From Yoonia sp034652275 (GTDB lineage: Bacteria > Pseudomonadota > Alphaproteobacteria > Rhodobacterales > Rhodobacteraceae): a stretch of 64,000 nucleotides of DNA. The DNA lies in the NCBI RefSeq assembly GCF_034652275.1, contig NZ_JAXIWG010000003.1, positions 310,001 to 374,000 on the forward strand, read 5' to 3'. Each line of letters begins with the position of its first letter. Position 1 is the stretch's first letter. The notes under the pieces were generated by a model that was not told the DNA's origin, did not search any database, and worked only from the letters and a program-made list of their open reading frames with translations. Made by a program: the position numbers and the translations under genes. Positions 1-10,300 of this stretch are shown one piece after another.

Positions 1-20
1 CGGGATTAAACAACTTTCTA

Positions 21-55
21 GCCTCCGGCGGGGATATTTTTACTCTAACGATGAG
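21..55 (+). repeat. Dispersed intergenic repeat, copy A
   Basis: Copy of a roughly 35-bp repeat seen six times in the window: GCCTCCGGCGGGGATATTT followed by a variable stretch and AACGATGA. Here it overlaps the stop codon and last five codons of the reverse-strand DMT transporter, so the repeat supplies that protein's C-terminus. Function unknown. Confidence 0.75.
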
Positions 56-915
56 GCCTTCTGGCGGGCACGCCACAACGTAAACAGCCCCGCACCCACG
101 ACGATGGCGGCACCGATGGCGACGTTGGGACGGATCGTTTCGCCCATCAGGCCGACCCCGATGATGCTGGCGAACACCAGTTGCAGATAGGCAAAAGGCT
201 GGACCGCACTCGCTTCGGCGACCTCGTAGACCTTGATCAGCAGCCAGTGCGCCGCCGCACCCGTAATGCAGAGCGTGATCATCCAGCGCCAGTCGGATGC
301 GCTCATCGGTTCCCAGAACCAGACGCCGACCACGGTCATCACCACCGCCCCCGATGTGCCGGTCCAGAAGAACGAGGTCGTGGTATTGTCCTGCCGCGCC
401 GCATAGCGCGTCAAAAGCCCGTAAAGCGCGAACATGAAGGCCGAAGCCAGCGGGATCGCGGCGGCGGGCGAGAACACGGCAAAGCCCGGTTGCAGGATCA
501 CCAGCACGCCAATGAAACCGATCCCGATCGCGGCCCAGCGCCGCCAGCCCACGCTTTCGCCCAGCACGGGGCCGGACAGCGCCGCGATCAGCAGCGGATA
601 GCAGGCAAAGATCGCGTGGCTCTCCACCAGTCCCAGATAGACGAAGGCCGTGACCATCACGCAGATTTCCAGCGCGAGCAGTGTGCCGCGCGCGATTTGC
701 AGGACCGGCTGTTTCGTGCGTGCCGCCGCGCGGATCGACCCCGATTGCCGCCGTGCGATGGCGATGACGAAAGCGGCGAAAAACCAGTAGCGGATCATCA
801 CGATCATCACCACATTGTTGTTCGCGGCCAGATGCTGCGAAATCCCGTCCTGGATCGCAAAGATGAAGGTCGTGAGGATCATCAGCATGATCCCGAGCCT
901 CGTATTAGTCTGCAT
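40..915 (-). CDS. DMT-superfamily (EamA) inner-membrane transporter
   Basis: A 291-residue, very hydrophobic protein with about ten membrane segments and two tandem EamA halves (about 6-140 and 150-280), the layout of drug/metabolite exporters. The substrate cannot be told from sequence. The ATG at 915 has an AGGA element 7 nt upstream and overlaps the stop of mnmD by 11 nt, so it is probably translated after mnmD from one transcript. The last codons fall inside dispersed repeat A. Family call is safe, substrate is not. Confidence 0.85.
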   Translation of the reverse strand: MQTNTRLGIMLMILTTFIFAIQDGISQHLAANNNVVMIVMIRYWFFAAFVIAIARRQSGSIRAAARTKQPVLQIARGTLLALEICVMVTAFVYLGLVESHAIFACYPLLIAALSGPVLGESVGWRRWAAIGIGFIGVLVILQPGFAVFSPAAAIPLASAFMFALYGLLTRYAARQDNTTTSFFWTGTSGAVVMTVVGVWFWEPMSASDWRWMITLCITGAAAHWLLIKVYEVAEASAVQPFAYLQLVFASIIGVGLMGETIRPNVAIGAAIVVGAGLFTLWRARQKASSLE

Positions 916-1585
916 CTGGCATCCTTGCGCGGGTCATGTGCCGCTTGCGCCCATATCCGGGGTGGCGGGTGACGGTGAAGCCTGCCTCGGCCAATGCGCG
1001 CCGGATATGACCCGCCGCGCTATAGGTTGCGGCTGTCCCGCCTGCGCGCGTATGCGCCGCGACCGCCTGCAGCAGCGCAGGTTCCCACAATTCGGGGTTC
1101 TTGGCGGGGGAAAAGCCGTCGAGATACCAGATATCGGCCAACCCTTGCCAGCCGGGCAGCGTCCGGCGCGCATCGCCGATGATGACCTGCAGCGTCAGCC
1201 CGTCCTCCAGCGCTATCCGCCCCGCGTCCGGCGTCCATGCCGCCAGCAAGCGCGCGGCATAGCCGGCAAGTGTCGGGAAATGCGCAAGCGCTGTCGCCAT
1301 ATCCGCCGGTGCCATCGGGAAGGCCTCGAACGAGGTGAAATCCAGCGCACCGGGCCTGCCCGCCTGCACCCATGCGTCCCATGTGACCAGCAGGTTCAGC
1401 CCCGTGCCAAAGCCCAGTTCGGCAATCCGCAGATCCCCGCCGAACCGCGCAGGCAGGTCGTTGCCATCCAGAAACACATGCCGCGTTTCCGCCAATCCGT
1501 CATCGAGCGAGAAATACGGGTCGTCGAAATCGCGCGCGATCGGCACCCCGCCGCGCCAATCGAGTTTTGCTGTCTGGTCTGTCAT
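905..1585 (-). CDS. mnmD: tRNA (5-methylaminomethyl-2-thiouridine(34))-methyltransferase
   Basis: 226 residues from the ATG at 1585; a longer in-frame start would run into the divergent gene. It carries the SAM-binding motif GFGTG (about 58-62) and the MnmC1/MnmD signature DGFSPAKNPELW (about 156-167). This domain adds the methyl group that turns nm5U/nm5s2U34 of tRNA into mnm5U derivatives. In E. coli it is the N-terminal half of bifunctional MnmC; here it stands alone, with a possible partner flavoprotein transcribed divergently 47 bp away. Confidence 0.92.
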   Translation of the reverse strand: MTDQTAKLDWRGGVPIARDFDDPYFSLDDGLAETRHVFLDGNDLPARFGGDLRIAELGFGTGLNLLVTWDAWVQAGRPGALDFTSFEAFPMAPADMATALAHFPTLAGYAARLLAAWTPDAGRIALEDGLTLQVIIGDARRTLPGWQGLADIWYLDGFSPAKNPELWEPALLQAVAAHTRAGGTAATYSAAGHIRRALAEAGFTVTRHPGYGRKRHMTRARMPDAD

Positions 1586-1632
1586 GCCGGTCTGCCCTAG
1601 GTCAGAGGCATCTTTGGGGCGAAGGGCACGGA

Positions 1633-2658
1633 ATGGCAATTGCTGATATCACGGTGATGGGGGCGGGGGTGTTCGGCCTGTCGGTGGCTTTTGCCTGCGC
1701 GCAGCGCGGGGCCAAGGTGCAGGTGATCGACCCTGCCGGTGTGGCGGCGGGGGCCAGCGGGGGACTCGTCGGTGCGCTGGCCCCGCATGTGCCCGAACAC
1801 TGGAATGACAAGAAGGCGTTTCAATTCGACAGCCTGATCATGGCGGAACAGTTCTGGGCGGATGTCGCAGCATTGACCGGGGCCGAAACCGGCTATGCCC
1901 GCACGGGACGCTTGCAGCCCTTGGCGGATGAAAACGCTGTGGCGCTGGCGCGTGCGCGCGCCTTATCTGCCGCGCAACTGTGGCAGGGGCTTGCGACGTG
2001 GCAGGTCGAACCTGTCACCGATACGCCTTGGATGCCGCCGTCACCCAGCGGGTATGTCGTGCGCGACACGCTATCCGCGCTGGTGCATCCCCGCCGTGCG
2101 ACGCGCGCCTTGGCGGATGCCGTCACAGCCTTGGGCGGCAGTATCCGATCCCAAGGCGCACCAGAGGGCAAGGTCGTCTGGGCCACCGGCTGGGCAGGCA
2201 TGACCGAGATCGGCGGCAATGGTGTCAAAGGGCAGGCGGCCTTGCTGCGCTATGATGCGGCAGGCAGCCCGCAACTCTTCGCCGACGCGCTGCACATTAT
2301 CCCGCATCTGGATGGCACCGTCGCCATCGGGTCCACCTCGGAGCGTGATTTTACCGATCCCTACAGCACTGATGCCGCGCTTGATGACGTGATCGCGCGC
2401 GCAATCGCCGCCTTTCCGGTGCTGCAAGGCGCGCAAATCATCTCCCGCTGGGCCGGTGTGCGCCCCCGCGCCCCCAGCCGCGCGCCGGTTCTGGGCCATC
2501 ACCCGACGTGGGCGGGGGAGTATATCGCCAATGGCGGTTTCAAGATCGGTTTCGGCATGGCGCCCAAGGTCGGGCAGGTCATGGCCGATCTGCTGCTGGA
2601 AGATAGAGACGCGATACCCGACGGATTTCGCCCAACTCCTCCCATCGTTCGAGCCTAA
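1633..2658 (+). CDS. FAD-dependent oxidoreductase (DAO family), possible MnmC C-terminal-half counterpart
   Basis: 341 residues. The start is taken at ATG 1633 because the Rossmann strand follows at once (GAGVFGLS, about 10-17) and an AAGGG element precedes it. It is a single-domain DAO-type flavoenzyme; GFGMAPKVGQ-type residues near the C-terminus match the FAD-closing motif of the family. The neighbour mnmD suggests it may be the FAD half of a split MnmC that removes the carboxymethyl group from cmnm5U34. Glycine oxidase-like activity is the alternative. The stop codon lies inside dispersed repeat B. Confidence 0.75.
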   Translation: MAIADITVMGAGVFGLSVAFACAQRGAKVQVIDPAGVAAGASGGLVGALAPHVPEHWNDKKAFQFDSLIMAEQFWADVAALTGAETGYARTGRLQPLADENAVALARARALSAAQLWQGLATWQVEPVTDTPWMPPSPSGYVVRDTLSALVHPRRATRALADAVTALGGSIRSQGAPEGKVVWATGWAGMTEIGGNGVKGQAALLRYDAAGSPQLFADALHIIPHLDGTVAIGSTSERDFTDPYSTDAALDDVIARAIAAFPVLQGAQIISRWAGVRPRAPSRAPVLGHHPTWAGEYIANGGFKIGFGMAPKVGQVMADLLLEDRDAIPDGFRPTPPIVRA

Positions 2659-2675
2659 ATATCCCCGCCGGAGGC
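2643..2675 (-). repeat. Dispersed intergenic repeat, copy B
   Basis: Reverse-oriented copy of the GCCTCCGGCGGGGATATTT repeat, continuing into the AGGCTCGAACGATG half. It spans the last codons and stop of the FAD oxidoreductase, in the same orientation relative to that gene as copy A has to its gene. Confidence 0.8.
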
Positions 2676-2686
2676 ATAAAAGTTTT

Positions 2687-3499
2687 TCAAAGCGGCATAT
2701 GCCGGTTTACGTCCTTGTAAAGCAGATACCGGAACGGCCCCGGCCCGCCCGCATAACAGGCCTGCGGACAAAAGGCGCGCAGCCACATGAAATCACCCGC
2801 CTCGACCTCGACCCAATCCTGATTGAGCCGGTAAACCGCCTTGCCTTCCAGCACGTAGAGCCCGTGTTCCATCACATGGGTTTCAGCAAAGGGGATCACG
2901 CCGCCCGGCTGGAAGGTCACGATATTGACATGCATGTCGTGGCGCATGTCGGCGGGGTCCACGAAACGTGTCGTGGCCCATGCGCCGTTCGTGTCAGGCA
3001 TGGCGATGGTGGTTGCCTCTGTCTCGTCGGTCACGAAAGCCTCGGGTGCCGCAATGCCATCGACCGCGCGATAGGTCTTTCGCACCCAGTGGAACGTCGC
3101 GGGTGCATCGGTGCCGTTGCGCACCTGCCAGTCGCAGCCTGCGGGCAGATAGGCATAGCTGCCGGGGCGCATCGCATGATCGGTGCCAGCGATGGTCAGG
3201 GTGAAACCGCCCTTCACGACAAAGATCACGCCTTGCGCGCCCTTGTCAGTTTCAGCCCGCGCGCTGCCGCCACCGGCGGCGACCTCCATGATATACTGAC
3301 TGAAGGTTTCCGCGAACCCCGACAAAGGCCGCGCCAGCACCCAGGCGCGGGTCTTGTCCCAGAACGGCAGGTTGCTGGTGACGATATCGGTCATTACCCC
3401 CTTGGGGATCACTGCATAGGCGGTGGTGAACACGGCTCGACCTGTCAGCAGGTCGGTTTGCGGGGGCAGGCCGCCAGTGGGGGCATAGTAATTGGTCAT
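2687..3499 (-). CDS. allE: (S)-ureidoglycine aminohydrolase, bicupin
   Basis: 270 residues from ATG 3499; an in-frame TTG at 3526 is less likely because it overlaps pxpA. Two cupin halves are visible. The C-terminal half has ETHVMEH (Glu, His, His) and a later Gln in CPQACYAG, matching the four Mn ligands of plant and E. coli ureidoglycine aminohydrolases. The enzyme releases ammonia from (S)-ureidoglycine to give ureidoglycolate in allantoin degradation. It sits 13 nt after pxpA, so it is probably the last gene of the pxp operon. No other allantoin genes are in the window. Confidence 0.85.
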   Translation of the reverse strand: MTNYYAPTGGLPPQTDLLTGRAVFTTAYAVIPKGVMTDIVTSNLPFWDKTRAWVLARPLSGFAETFSQYIMEVAAGGGSARAETDKGAQGVIFVVKGGFTLTIAGTDHAMRPGSYAYLPAGCDWQVRNGTDAPATFHWVRKTYRAVDGIAAPEAFVTDETEATTIAMPDTNGAWATTRFVDPADMRHDMHVNIVTFQPGGVIPFAETHVMEHGLYVLEGKAVYRLNQDWVEVEAGDFMWLRAFCPQACYAGGPGPFRYLLYKDVNRHMPL

Positions 3500-3512
3500 G
3501 GCATGGTCCGTT

Positions 3513-4271
3513 TCAAAAAGCGGCAAGCGTGATCCCCGCCTGCGTCAGGTGATCGCGCAAGCCGCGCGCGATGGCAACAGCGCCCGGCGTGTCGCCATGC
3601 AGGCAGATCGTGTCGATACGGCAGGGCAGGTGCTTGCCGCTCTCCGCAATGATCGCCCCCGCCTGCAACATCGCAAGGATGCGCGGCCCGACCGCTGCCG
3701 CATCATGCAGCACCGCCCCCGGCAGACGGCGATCGACCAGCGTGGCATCGTCGTTATAGGCGCGATCAGCGAAAATCTCGCCCGCCCAATGACACCCCAG
3801 ATCGCGCACGGCACTTTCCTGCGCGGTCGCGGCCAGCACCATGATCACCAGATCGGGATCAACGTCGAGTGCAGCCTGATAACACGCCTTTGCCAGCTCC
3901 GCATCGACCGAGGCCATATTGGCCAGCGCCCCGTGCAGTTTCAGATGCCGGATGCGCCCGCCCGCGCGGCGCGCCATCGCCTGTGCTGCACCCAACTGAT
4001 AGGCGACAGCATTGGCGATTTCCTCGGCGGGGATCGGCAGATTGCGCCGCCCGAAGCCTTTGAGATCGGCAAATCCCGGATGCGCGCCCAGTCCCACGCC
4101 GCGCGCGACGGCCTGCCGCATCGTGCGGTCCATCACATCGGGGTCGCCCGCGTGAAACCCGCAAGCCACATTGGCCGAGGTGATGACATCCAGCAAAGCT
4201 GCATCATCCCCCATCGTCCAGGGGCCAAAGCTTTCGCCCATGTCGGCGTTCAGATCAACCTTGAGTGTCAT
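3513..4271 (-). CDS. pxpA: 5-oxoprolinase subunit A (LamB/YcsF family)
   Basis: 252 residues, the usual length. The N-terminus NADMGESFGPW and the ANVACGFHAGDP segment are hallmark LamB/YcsF motifs with conserved Asp and His residues. With PxpB and PxpC it forms the ATP-dependent 5-oxoprolinase that converts toxic 5-oxoproline to glutamate. Its start overlaps the pxpC stop by 17 nt, indicating translational coupling in the order pxpB-pxpC-pxpA. Confidence 0.93.
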   Translation of the reverse strand: MTLKVDLNADMGESFGPWTMGDDAALLDVITSANVACGFHAGDPDVMDRTMRQAVARGVGLGAHPGFADLKGFGRRNLPIPAEEIANAVAYQLGAAQAMARRAGGRIRHLKLHGALANMASVDAELAKACYQAALDVDPDLVIMVLAATAQESAVRDLGCHWAGEIFADRAYNDDATLVDRRLPGAVLHDAAAVGPRILAMLQAGAIIAESGKHLPCRIDTICLHGDTPGAVAIARGLRDHLTQAGITLAAF

Positions 4272-5292
4272 CGTCGTCCCGTTCCAGATCGTCGCCCGCG
4301 GTCACCCCGCTGACCAGTTGGTAGCCCAAGAGATCGGCGATGTCATGCGGATCGCGGATCAGGGGGCGGCAGGCTTGCCGCAAGGCGCGCAACAATGCGG
4401 CATCGGATTGCGCGGTCGCATCGGCCTGCGCAAGTTCCATCATCGTGAATTGCAGCGCGGTGCCGGAGGCGGTCTGCGCCACGCGCGGCAGATCGGCGGG
4501 GATGACGGTGCCGATGCGCGGATAGCCTCCGATGGTCTGGCATTCCGCCAGCAGCACATAAGGCACGCCATCGCCGGTCAGTTGCACATCACCCGCCACG
4601 ATCAGGTCGGATGTGATGCTCAGCCCGCTGGCCGCCCCGAAGGGTGCGCCGTCGTGATCGAGCCGCACGCCTTGCCGGTTGCCGCGCGGATCGCGGCGAA
4701 AGGACGTGGACAGGAACCGCGCTACCGTGGCTTTGTCGAACAAGTCTGTCTGCGGGCCGGGCATCAGGCGGATCAGGCCGCCGCTGCACCTGTCGGCGAT
4801 GTCCAACCGTCGGGGCGGCATGTCCGGCGTAGGATCTGCGCCCAAGGGCAGGCTGTCGCCCGCCACCAGCACGCGGCCCAGCCCAGCGGTCAGATGCGCG
4901 GCACGGCTATCCATGACAGGCGGGGTCGCGATGCCGCCGACAAAGCCAAGATAGCCGTAAACCCCCGCCCGCGCGCCGCCGATGGTCAGTCTGGCACCCG
5001 CCGCCAACAAGCGGCTGGTGTAGGGCGGCACCGGCACGCCGTCGATGTCGGCCTGCATCAGCGCGCCGGTCAGGGCGATGCGCACCGGCTGGTCGGCGCT
5101 GAACACCCCGCCGAACCCCGCCATTTCAAGAACCGCCAGTCCTGTGTCGTGATCCAGCAATGCCGCCGCTTCCAGCAGCGCCAGCCTGTCGGCGGCACCT
5201 CCGCGGGACAGGCCCTGCGCGGTCCAGCCGGGGCGGCCAAGGTCCTGCACGGTGACACCGGGACCAGCGCTATGGATGGTCAGCACCGGCAT
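4255..5292 (-). CDS. pxpC: 5-oxoprolinase subunit C (biotin-dependent carboxyltransferase family, KipA-like)
   Basis: 345 residues with the family start GPGVTVQDLGRPGW near residue 10-23 and the YGYLGFVGG segment typical of KipA/YbgK proteins. It is the second 5-oxoprolinase subunit. The ATG at 5292 overlaps the pxpB stop in a TGATG junction, so expression is coupled. A link to KipI/KipA-type kinase inhibition is possible by homology, but the complete pxpBCA set favours 5-oxoprolinase. Confidence 0.92.
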   Translation of the reverse strand: MPVLTIHSAGPGVTVQDLGRPGWTAQGLSRGGAADRLALLEAAALLDHDTGLAVLEMAGFGGVFSADQPVRIALTGALMQADIDGVPVPPYTSRLLAAGARLTIGGARAGVYGYLGFVGGIATPPVMDSRAAHLTAGLGRVLVAGDSLPLGADPTPDMPPRRLDIADRCSGGLIRLMPGPQTDLFDKATVARFLSTSFRRDPRGNRQGVRLDHDGAPFGAASGLSITSDLIVAGDVQLTGDGVPYVLLAECQTIGGYPRIGTVIPADLPRVAQTASGTALQFTMMELAQADATAQSDAALLRALRQACRPLIRDPHDIADLLGYQLVSGVTAGDDLERDDDDTQG

Positions 5293-6041
5293 CAGCGCAA
5301 CACCTCGCAGGTTGCGCCGCCGTTGCTGTCGGCATTGGCCTGCAGGTCACGCAGGGTATCGTCGGACACCGCCACGACCTGCACTGCATCGCCCGGGTCC
5401 AGCGCAAAGGGTCTGTCGCTGTCAGGCCGCCAGACTGCAAAGGCGCTTTGCCCGATCTGCCGCCAGCCTGTCGGGGTATCGGCGGCAAAAACGATCAGCT
5501 GGCGCACTGCCGTCACCAGCGCGCCGCGCGGCACCTTCGGTGTCAGCTCGGACTGACGCGGGATGTCCCAATGCGGCGGCATCATCCCCAGATAGGGCTG
5601 GCCGGGAGCAAAGCCGATCGCCAGAACGCGCAAGCGTTGCGCTGTGATCTCGGCCACCGCCTGATCGGGGGTCAGCCCTGCAAGCTTTGCCGCCTCGGCC
5701 AGTTGCGGGGCGTGGTCGGGGCCAAAAGCCACCGGAATACGCCAGAGCCGGCGAGGCGAAGGTTCGGCATCATCCACCCCCGCCAGCAGGTCGCTCAACG
5801 CACGGGTCAGGCTTTCGCGGTCGGTTTTGGCCGGATCGAACCCGACCCGCACCGATGTCAGCGATGGGGCCACCTCGGTCACGCCGGACAGACGGGCGTC
5901 GATGACCGCATCGCAAAAAGCATGGGCCGCGCCATTGGCCTGCGGTGACAGCACGCGCGAGAACCGCACCAGAACACCATCGACCCCAAGCGGGCAAATG
6001 GCCACGTCGCGGGCCGCGTCTATGGTCGCGATGTCAGGCAA
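5292..6041 (-). CDS. pxpB: 5-oxoprolinase subunit B (KipI family)
   Basis: 249 residues. The start is a TTG at 6041; a GGAG element lies 7 nt upstream and no ATG alternative fits, so the ribosome-binding site decides it. FAPGQPYLGMMP and the PRGALVTAV segment are KipI/YbgJ signatures. It is the first gene of the 5-oxoprolinase operon and is transcribed divergently from the RND efflux genes across about 205 bp. Confidence 0.9.
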   Translation of the reverse strand: MPDIATIDAARDVAICPLGVDGVLVRFSRVLSPQANGAAHAFCDAVIDARLSGVTEVAPSLTSVRVGFDPAKTDRESLTRALSDLLAGVDDAEPSPRRLWRIPVAFGPDHAPQLAEAAKLAGLTPDQAVAEITAQRLRVLAIGFAPGQPYLGMMPPHWDIPRQSELTPKVPRGALVTAVRQLIVFAADTPTGWRQIGQSAFAVWRPDSDRPFALDPGDAVQVVAVSDDTLRDLQANADSNGGATCEVLR

Positions 6042-6246
6042 ATGGCGGCTCCTGTGAATGGCAGCCCATGTTAGCCATGGGGCCTATGCGAATGTCCAGA
6101 CAGCTGCGTCCGGCCGCTCAGGCATCATTATGCCGTGAAGCCATGGCAGTAACTGGCCTGCCGCATCTGGTAACGCTAACGCAAGCACACTACTTAGACA
6201 CGACTTGGCCGATGTTCTATGCTGGCCGGACGAAAAAGGAAAACCG

Positions 6247-7392
6247 ATGGCTGGCGCGACCCCACCCGATCAGACGGGTAAACTGCAGTTCGACACGGAC
6301 AAGGGTGCCGGGCGGTCCAAGTGGGTCGCAGGGCTGATGGCGCTTGCGTTGATCGGCTGGATGGGCAGCGGGGCGGTGATCCCCTCTGCCGACCCTCAGG
6401 ACAGGGCCGTGGCGGATGCGGCGGACCGCGCCGTGAGCGTCGCTGTGGTCGATTCGGTCGCGCAGGACGTGCCGCTGGTCCTGACCGCCGAAGGCCAGTC
6501 GATTCCCGACCGCGCGGCCACCGTGCGCGCCAAGGCTGACGGACAGATTGCCAGCGTTGCGGTATCGCGTGGCGATCTGGTGAGCGCAGGACAGGAAATT
6601 GCCCGCATCGACGCAGGCATCGCCGAGGCGCAGCTTGTACAGGCGCAGACGCAATTGGCGCAGGCGCAACGCGATTTCGACAACGCGCTGGCCTTGCAGG
6701 ATCGTGGTGTCGCGACCGAAGACCGCGTGTCACAGGCGCGCGCCGCCCGCGCCGCCGCCGAGGCTGCGGTGACATCGGCGCAGGACCAGTTGGACAATAC
6801 CATCGTGACCGCCCCCTTCGCGGGTCGGTTGAATGATCTGACCGTGAACGTGGGCGAATCCGTCGAGAACGGGACCGTCGTGGCCGAAGTGCTCGACAAT
6901 GATCCCCTGACAGTTGTCGTGCAGGTGCCCCAGCAGGCGCTGTCGCGGCTGCAAACCGGTCAGGATGCACAGGTCTCGTTTATCACCGGCGAAGAAAAGG
7001 CAGGCACCGTCGCCTTTATCGGGGCCAATGCCGACCAGCAGACCCGTACCTTTCGGGTCGAGATCATCGTCGATAACCCCGACAGCGTGATGCCCGCGGG
7101 GCTGAGCGCGCGGGTGGTCCTGCCGACAGGGCAGGCGCGGGGGCACTTCGTGTCGCCTGCAGTCCTGTCGCTGGGCACGAACGGGGAATTGGGGGTCAAG
7201 ACCGTCGATGCTGACAACCGCGTGGTGTTTTCGGTCGTGCAGATCGTACGGGCGCAGACAGACGGTATCTGGATCGCGGGCCTGCCCGAAGAGGCGCGGA
7301 TCATCACGGTCGGCCAAGGCTTCGTCAATCAGGGCGATCCGGTTGAACCGCGCACGCCGACGCAGGACCAGACTGCCTTGGTGCAGCCATGA
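6247..7392 (+). CDS. RND efflux periplasmic adaptor (membrane fusion protein)
   Basis: 381 residues from ATG 6247, preceded by AAGGA 7 nt upstream; a TTG 14 codons earlier is rejected. A single N-terminal membrane anchor (about 25-44) is followed by a lipoyl-like half (ADGQIASVAVSRGDLVSAGQ), a coiled-coil hairpin rich in Ala/Gln (about 120-165) and beta-barrel domains. It should link the inner-membrane pump to an outer-membrane channel; no TolC-type gene is nearby. The stop overlaps the permease start as ATGA. Confidence 0.9.
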   Translation: MAGATPPDQTGKLQFDTDKGAGRSKWVAGLMALALIGWMGSGAVIPSADPQDRAVADAADRAVSVAVVDSVAQDVPLVLTAEGQSIPDRAATVRAKADGQIASVAVSRGDLVSAGQEIARIDAGIAEAQLVQAQTQLAQAQRDFDNALALQDRGVATEDRVSQARAARAAAEAAVTSAQDQLDNTIVTAPFAGRLNDLTVNVGESVENGTVVAEVLDNDPLTVVVQVPQQALSRLQTGQDAQVSFITGEEKAGTVAFIGANADQQTRTFRVEIIVDNPDSVMPAGLSARVVLPTGQARGHFVSPAVLSLGTNGELGVKTVDADNRVVFSVVQIVRAQTDGIWIAGLPEEARIITVGQGFVNQGDPVEPRTPTQDQTALVQP

Positions 7393-10300
7393 ACGGCCTG
7401 ATAGATTCCGCCTTTGGGCGTGGCAAGGTCGTCACGCTGGTTTTCGCCTTCCTGCTGATGGTGGGCGCCTTCGCCTATTCGGCGATCCCCAAGGAAAGCA
7501 ACCCCGAAGTCACGATCCCTGTGGTCTATGTCTCCACCTCGCTGGATGGAATATCGCCGCAGGACGCCGAGGACGTCCTTGTGCGCCCGATGGAAACCGA
7601 ATTCGCCTCGCTCACCGGCCTGAGCGAGATGATCGCCAAGGCGGGCGAGGGTTTTGCCACGGTGCAGCTGGAATTCGAGCCGGGCTATGACGCGGGGCAG
7701 GCGCTGGACGATGTCCGTCAGGCCGCCGACCGCGCCGAAAACGACCTGCCCGACAGCGTGCAACTGACCGTGACCGAGATCAACACGGCGCTGTTCCCGA
7801 TCCTGACGGTGATCCTGTCCGGCCCCGTGCCCGAACGGACGCTGAACGCCATCGCCGACAACCTGCAGGACGAGATCGAGGCGCTGGGCGGCGTGCTCGA
7901 GGTGGATGTGGCGGGCAAGCGCGACGAATTGCTCGAGGTCGTGATCGACCCCACCGTGTTCGAGACCTATAACTTGTCCTTTGACGAACTGATTGGTTCG
8001 ATCACGCGCAACAACCAGCTCATCGCTGCCGGTGCGATCGAAAGCGAGGCGGGGCGCATCGTTCTCAAGGTCCCGGGCCTGATCGAAAACGTGCAGGACG
8101 TGATGGAACTGCCCATCATCACGCGCGGCCAGACTGTCGTGACCTTTGCCGATGTCGCCACGATCCGCCGCACGTTCGAGGACCCCACAGGCTATGCCCG
8201 TATCGACGGCCAACCCGCGCTGGCGCTGGAAATCAAGAAACGCGCAGGCGCCAATATCATCGACACGGTGGACGAAGTGCGCAGCGTCATTGACCGCGTG
8301 CGCGCCAGCTGGCCCGAGACTGTCGAGATCAGCTATACGCTGGACGAAAGCGAAACCGTCAAGACAATGCTGTCCGACCTCGAGGCGAACGTGATCGCGG
8401 CGATCATCCTTGTGATGATCGTCGTCGTTTATGCGCTGGGCCTGCGGTCGTCGCTGCTGGTCGGGCTGGCCATTCCGGGTGCGTTTCTGACAGGTGTCGC
8501 GGTGCTTTATTTCATGGGCCTGACCATGAATATCGTCGTGCTTTTCTCGCTGATCCTTGTGGTGGGGATGCTGGTGGACGGGGCGATCGTCACGGTCGAA
8601 CTGGCCGACCGATACCTGCACGAAGGCAACAGTCCGCGCGTGGCCTATGCGCGCGCCGCCAAACGCATGGCCTGGCCGATCATCGCCTCGACCGCGACCA
8701 CGCTGTGCGTGTTCTTTCCGCTCTTGTTCTGGTCGGGGGTCGTGGGCGAATTCATGAAATTCCTGCCCATCACCGTGATCGTGACGCTGTCGGCGTCGCT
8801 GTTCATGGCGCTGATCTTCATTCCGGTCGTGGGCGGCATGATCGGCAAGCGGCAGGGCCAGACTGCCAAGGCCAAGGCCCAGCTTTACGCCGCCGAAAAA
8901 GGCGATCCGCGCCAGATGACCGGGTTCATGGGCGGCTATATCAAGGTTCTGGAATGGTCGATCCTGCGGCCTTGGACAACGCTGAGCCTTGCGATGATCG
9001 CACTGGTCGCGTCCTTCGTGGCTTATGGCCAGTTCGGCAACGGCCTGACCTTTTTCCCCGATGTCGAACCCGACTATGCGCAGGTCGAGATTCTTGCCAA
9101 GGACAATTTCTCGATCTTCGAGCAGGACGCGCTTGTCCGCGAGGTCGAGGCACGTCTGTCCGCCTATGGCGAGGTCGCAAGCATTTATGCGCGGTCCGGC
9201 GGGTCGCGCGAAAGCGGCGACGTGATCGGTGCGCTGCAGCTTGAAATGACCGATTGGGACACCCGCAGGCCTGTCGCCCTGATCGCCGAGGATATCCGCG
9301 CCGAGATGGCCGAAATCCCCGGCATCGAGGTGCAGGTCCAGACCAGCGCGGCAGGGCCGGGTGGTGGCAAGCCGATCAATCTCGAGATTTTCAGCGCCAA
9401 TGATGCCGACCAGACAAGCGCGGTCGAGGCTGTTCTGGCCGAAATGGACCGGCTGGGCGGGTTCATCGACGTGATCGATTCGCGCCCCAGCCCCGGCGTC
9501 GAATGGCAGATCAGCGTGGACCGGTCCGAGGCCGCGCGCAGCGGTGCGGATGTCGCGCTTTTGGGGCAGGCCGTCCAGTTGCTGACACGCGGGATCAATG
9601 TTGCTACCTACCGCCCTGACGATGGCGACGGCGAGGTCGACATCGTTGTGCGTTTCCCCGCCGAAAGCCGCACGCTGGAAGAACTGGAGGCGCTGCGCGT
9701 GCCGACCTCGGTTGGTCTGGTGCCGATCTCCAACTTCGTCTCGTTCAATCCTGCCCCGCGGTCCGGTGTCATTACGCGGATTGATCAGGCGCGCGTGCTG
9801 ACGATTTCCGCCGATGTCGCCCCCGGCGTGCTGGCCAACGATCAGACACTGGCGCTGCAAGCGGCGCTTGACGCGCTTGACCTGCCCGACAGCGTCACCA
9901 TCAAATTCGGTGGCGAGGCCGAAGATCAGGCGGAATCCATGATCTTCCTGATCGGGGCTTTCCTGTCTGCCATCGGGCTGATGTTCCTGATCCTGCTCAC
10001 GCAGTTCAACAGCTTCTGGCAGGCGTTCGTCGTGATGTCGGCGATCGTGTTTTCCGTGGCGGGTGTGCTTTTGGGCCTGATGATTACGGGCCGTCCTTTT
10101 GGCGTCGTCATGGGCGGGATCGGCGTGATCGCACTTGCGGGGATCGTGGTGAACAACAACATCGTGCTGATCGACACGTTCAACGAATTGCGCGCCGAAG
10201 GGCAATCCTCGCTCGAGGCTGCCTTGCGCACGGGCGCGCAGCGTCTGCGGCCTGTGGTTCTGACCTCGGTAACGACCGCGCTGGGGCTGATGCCGATGGT

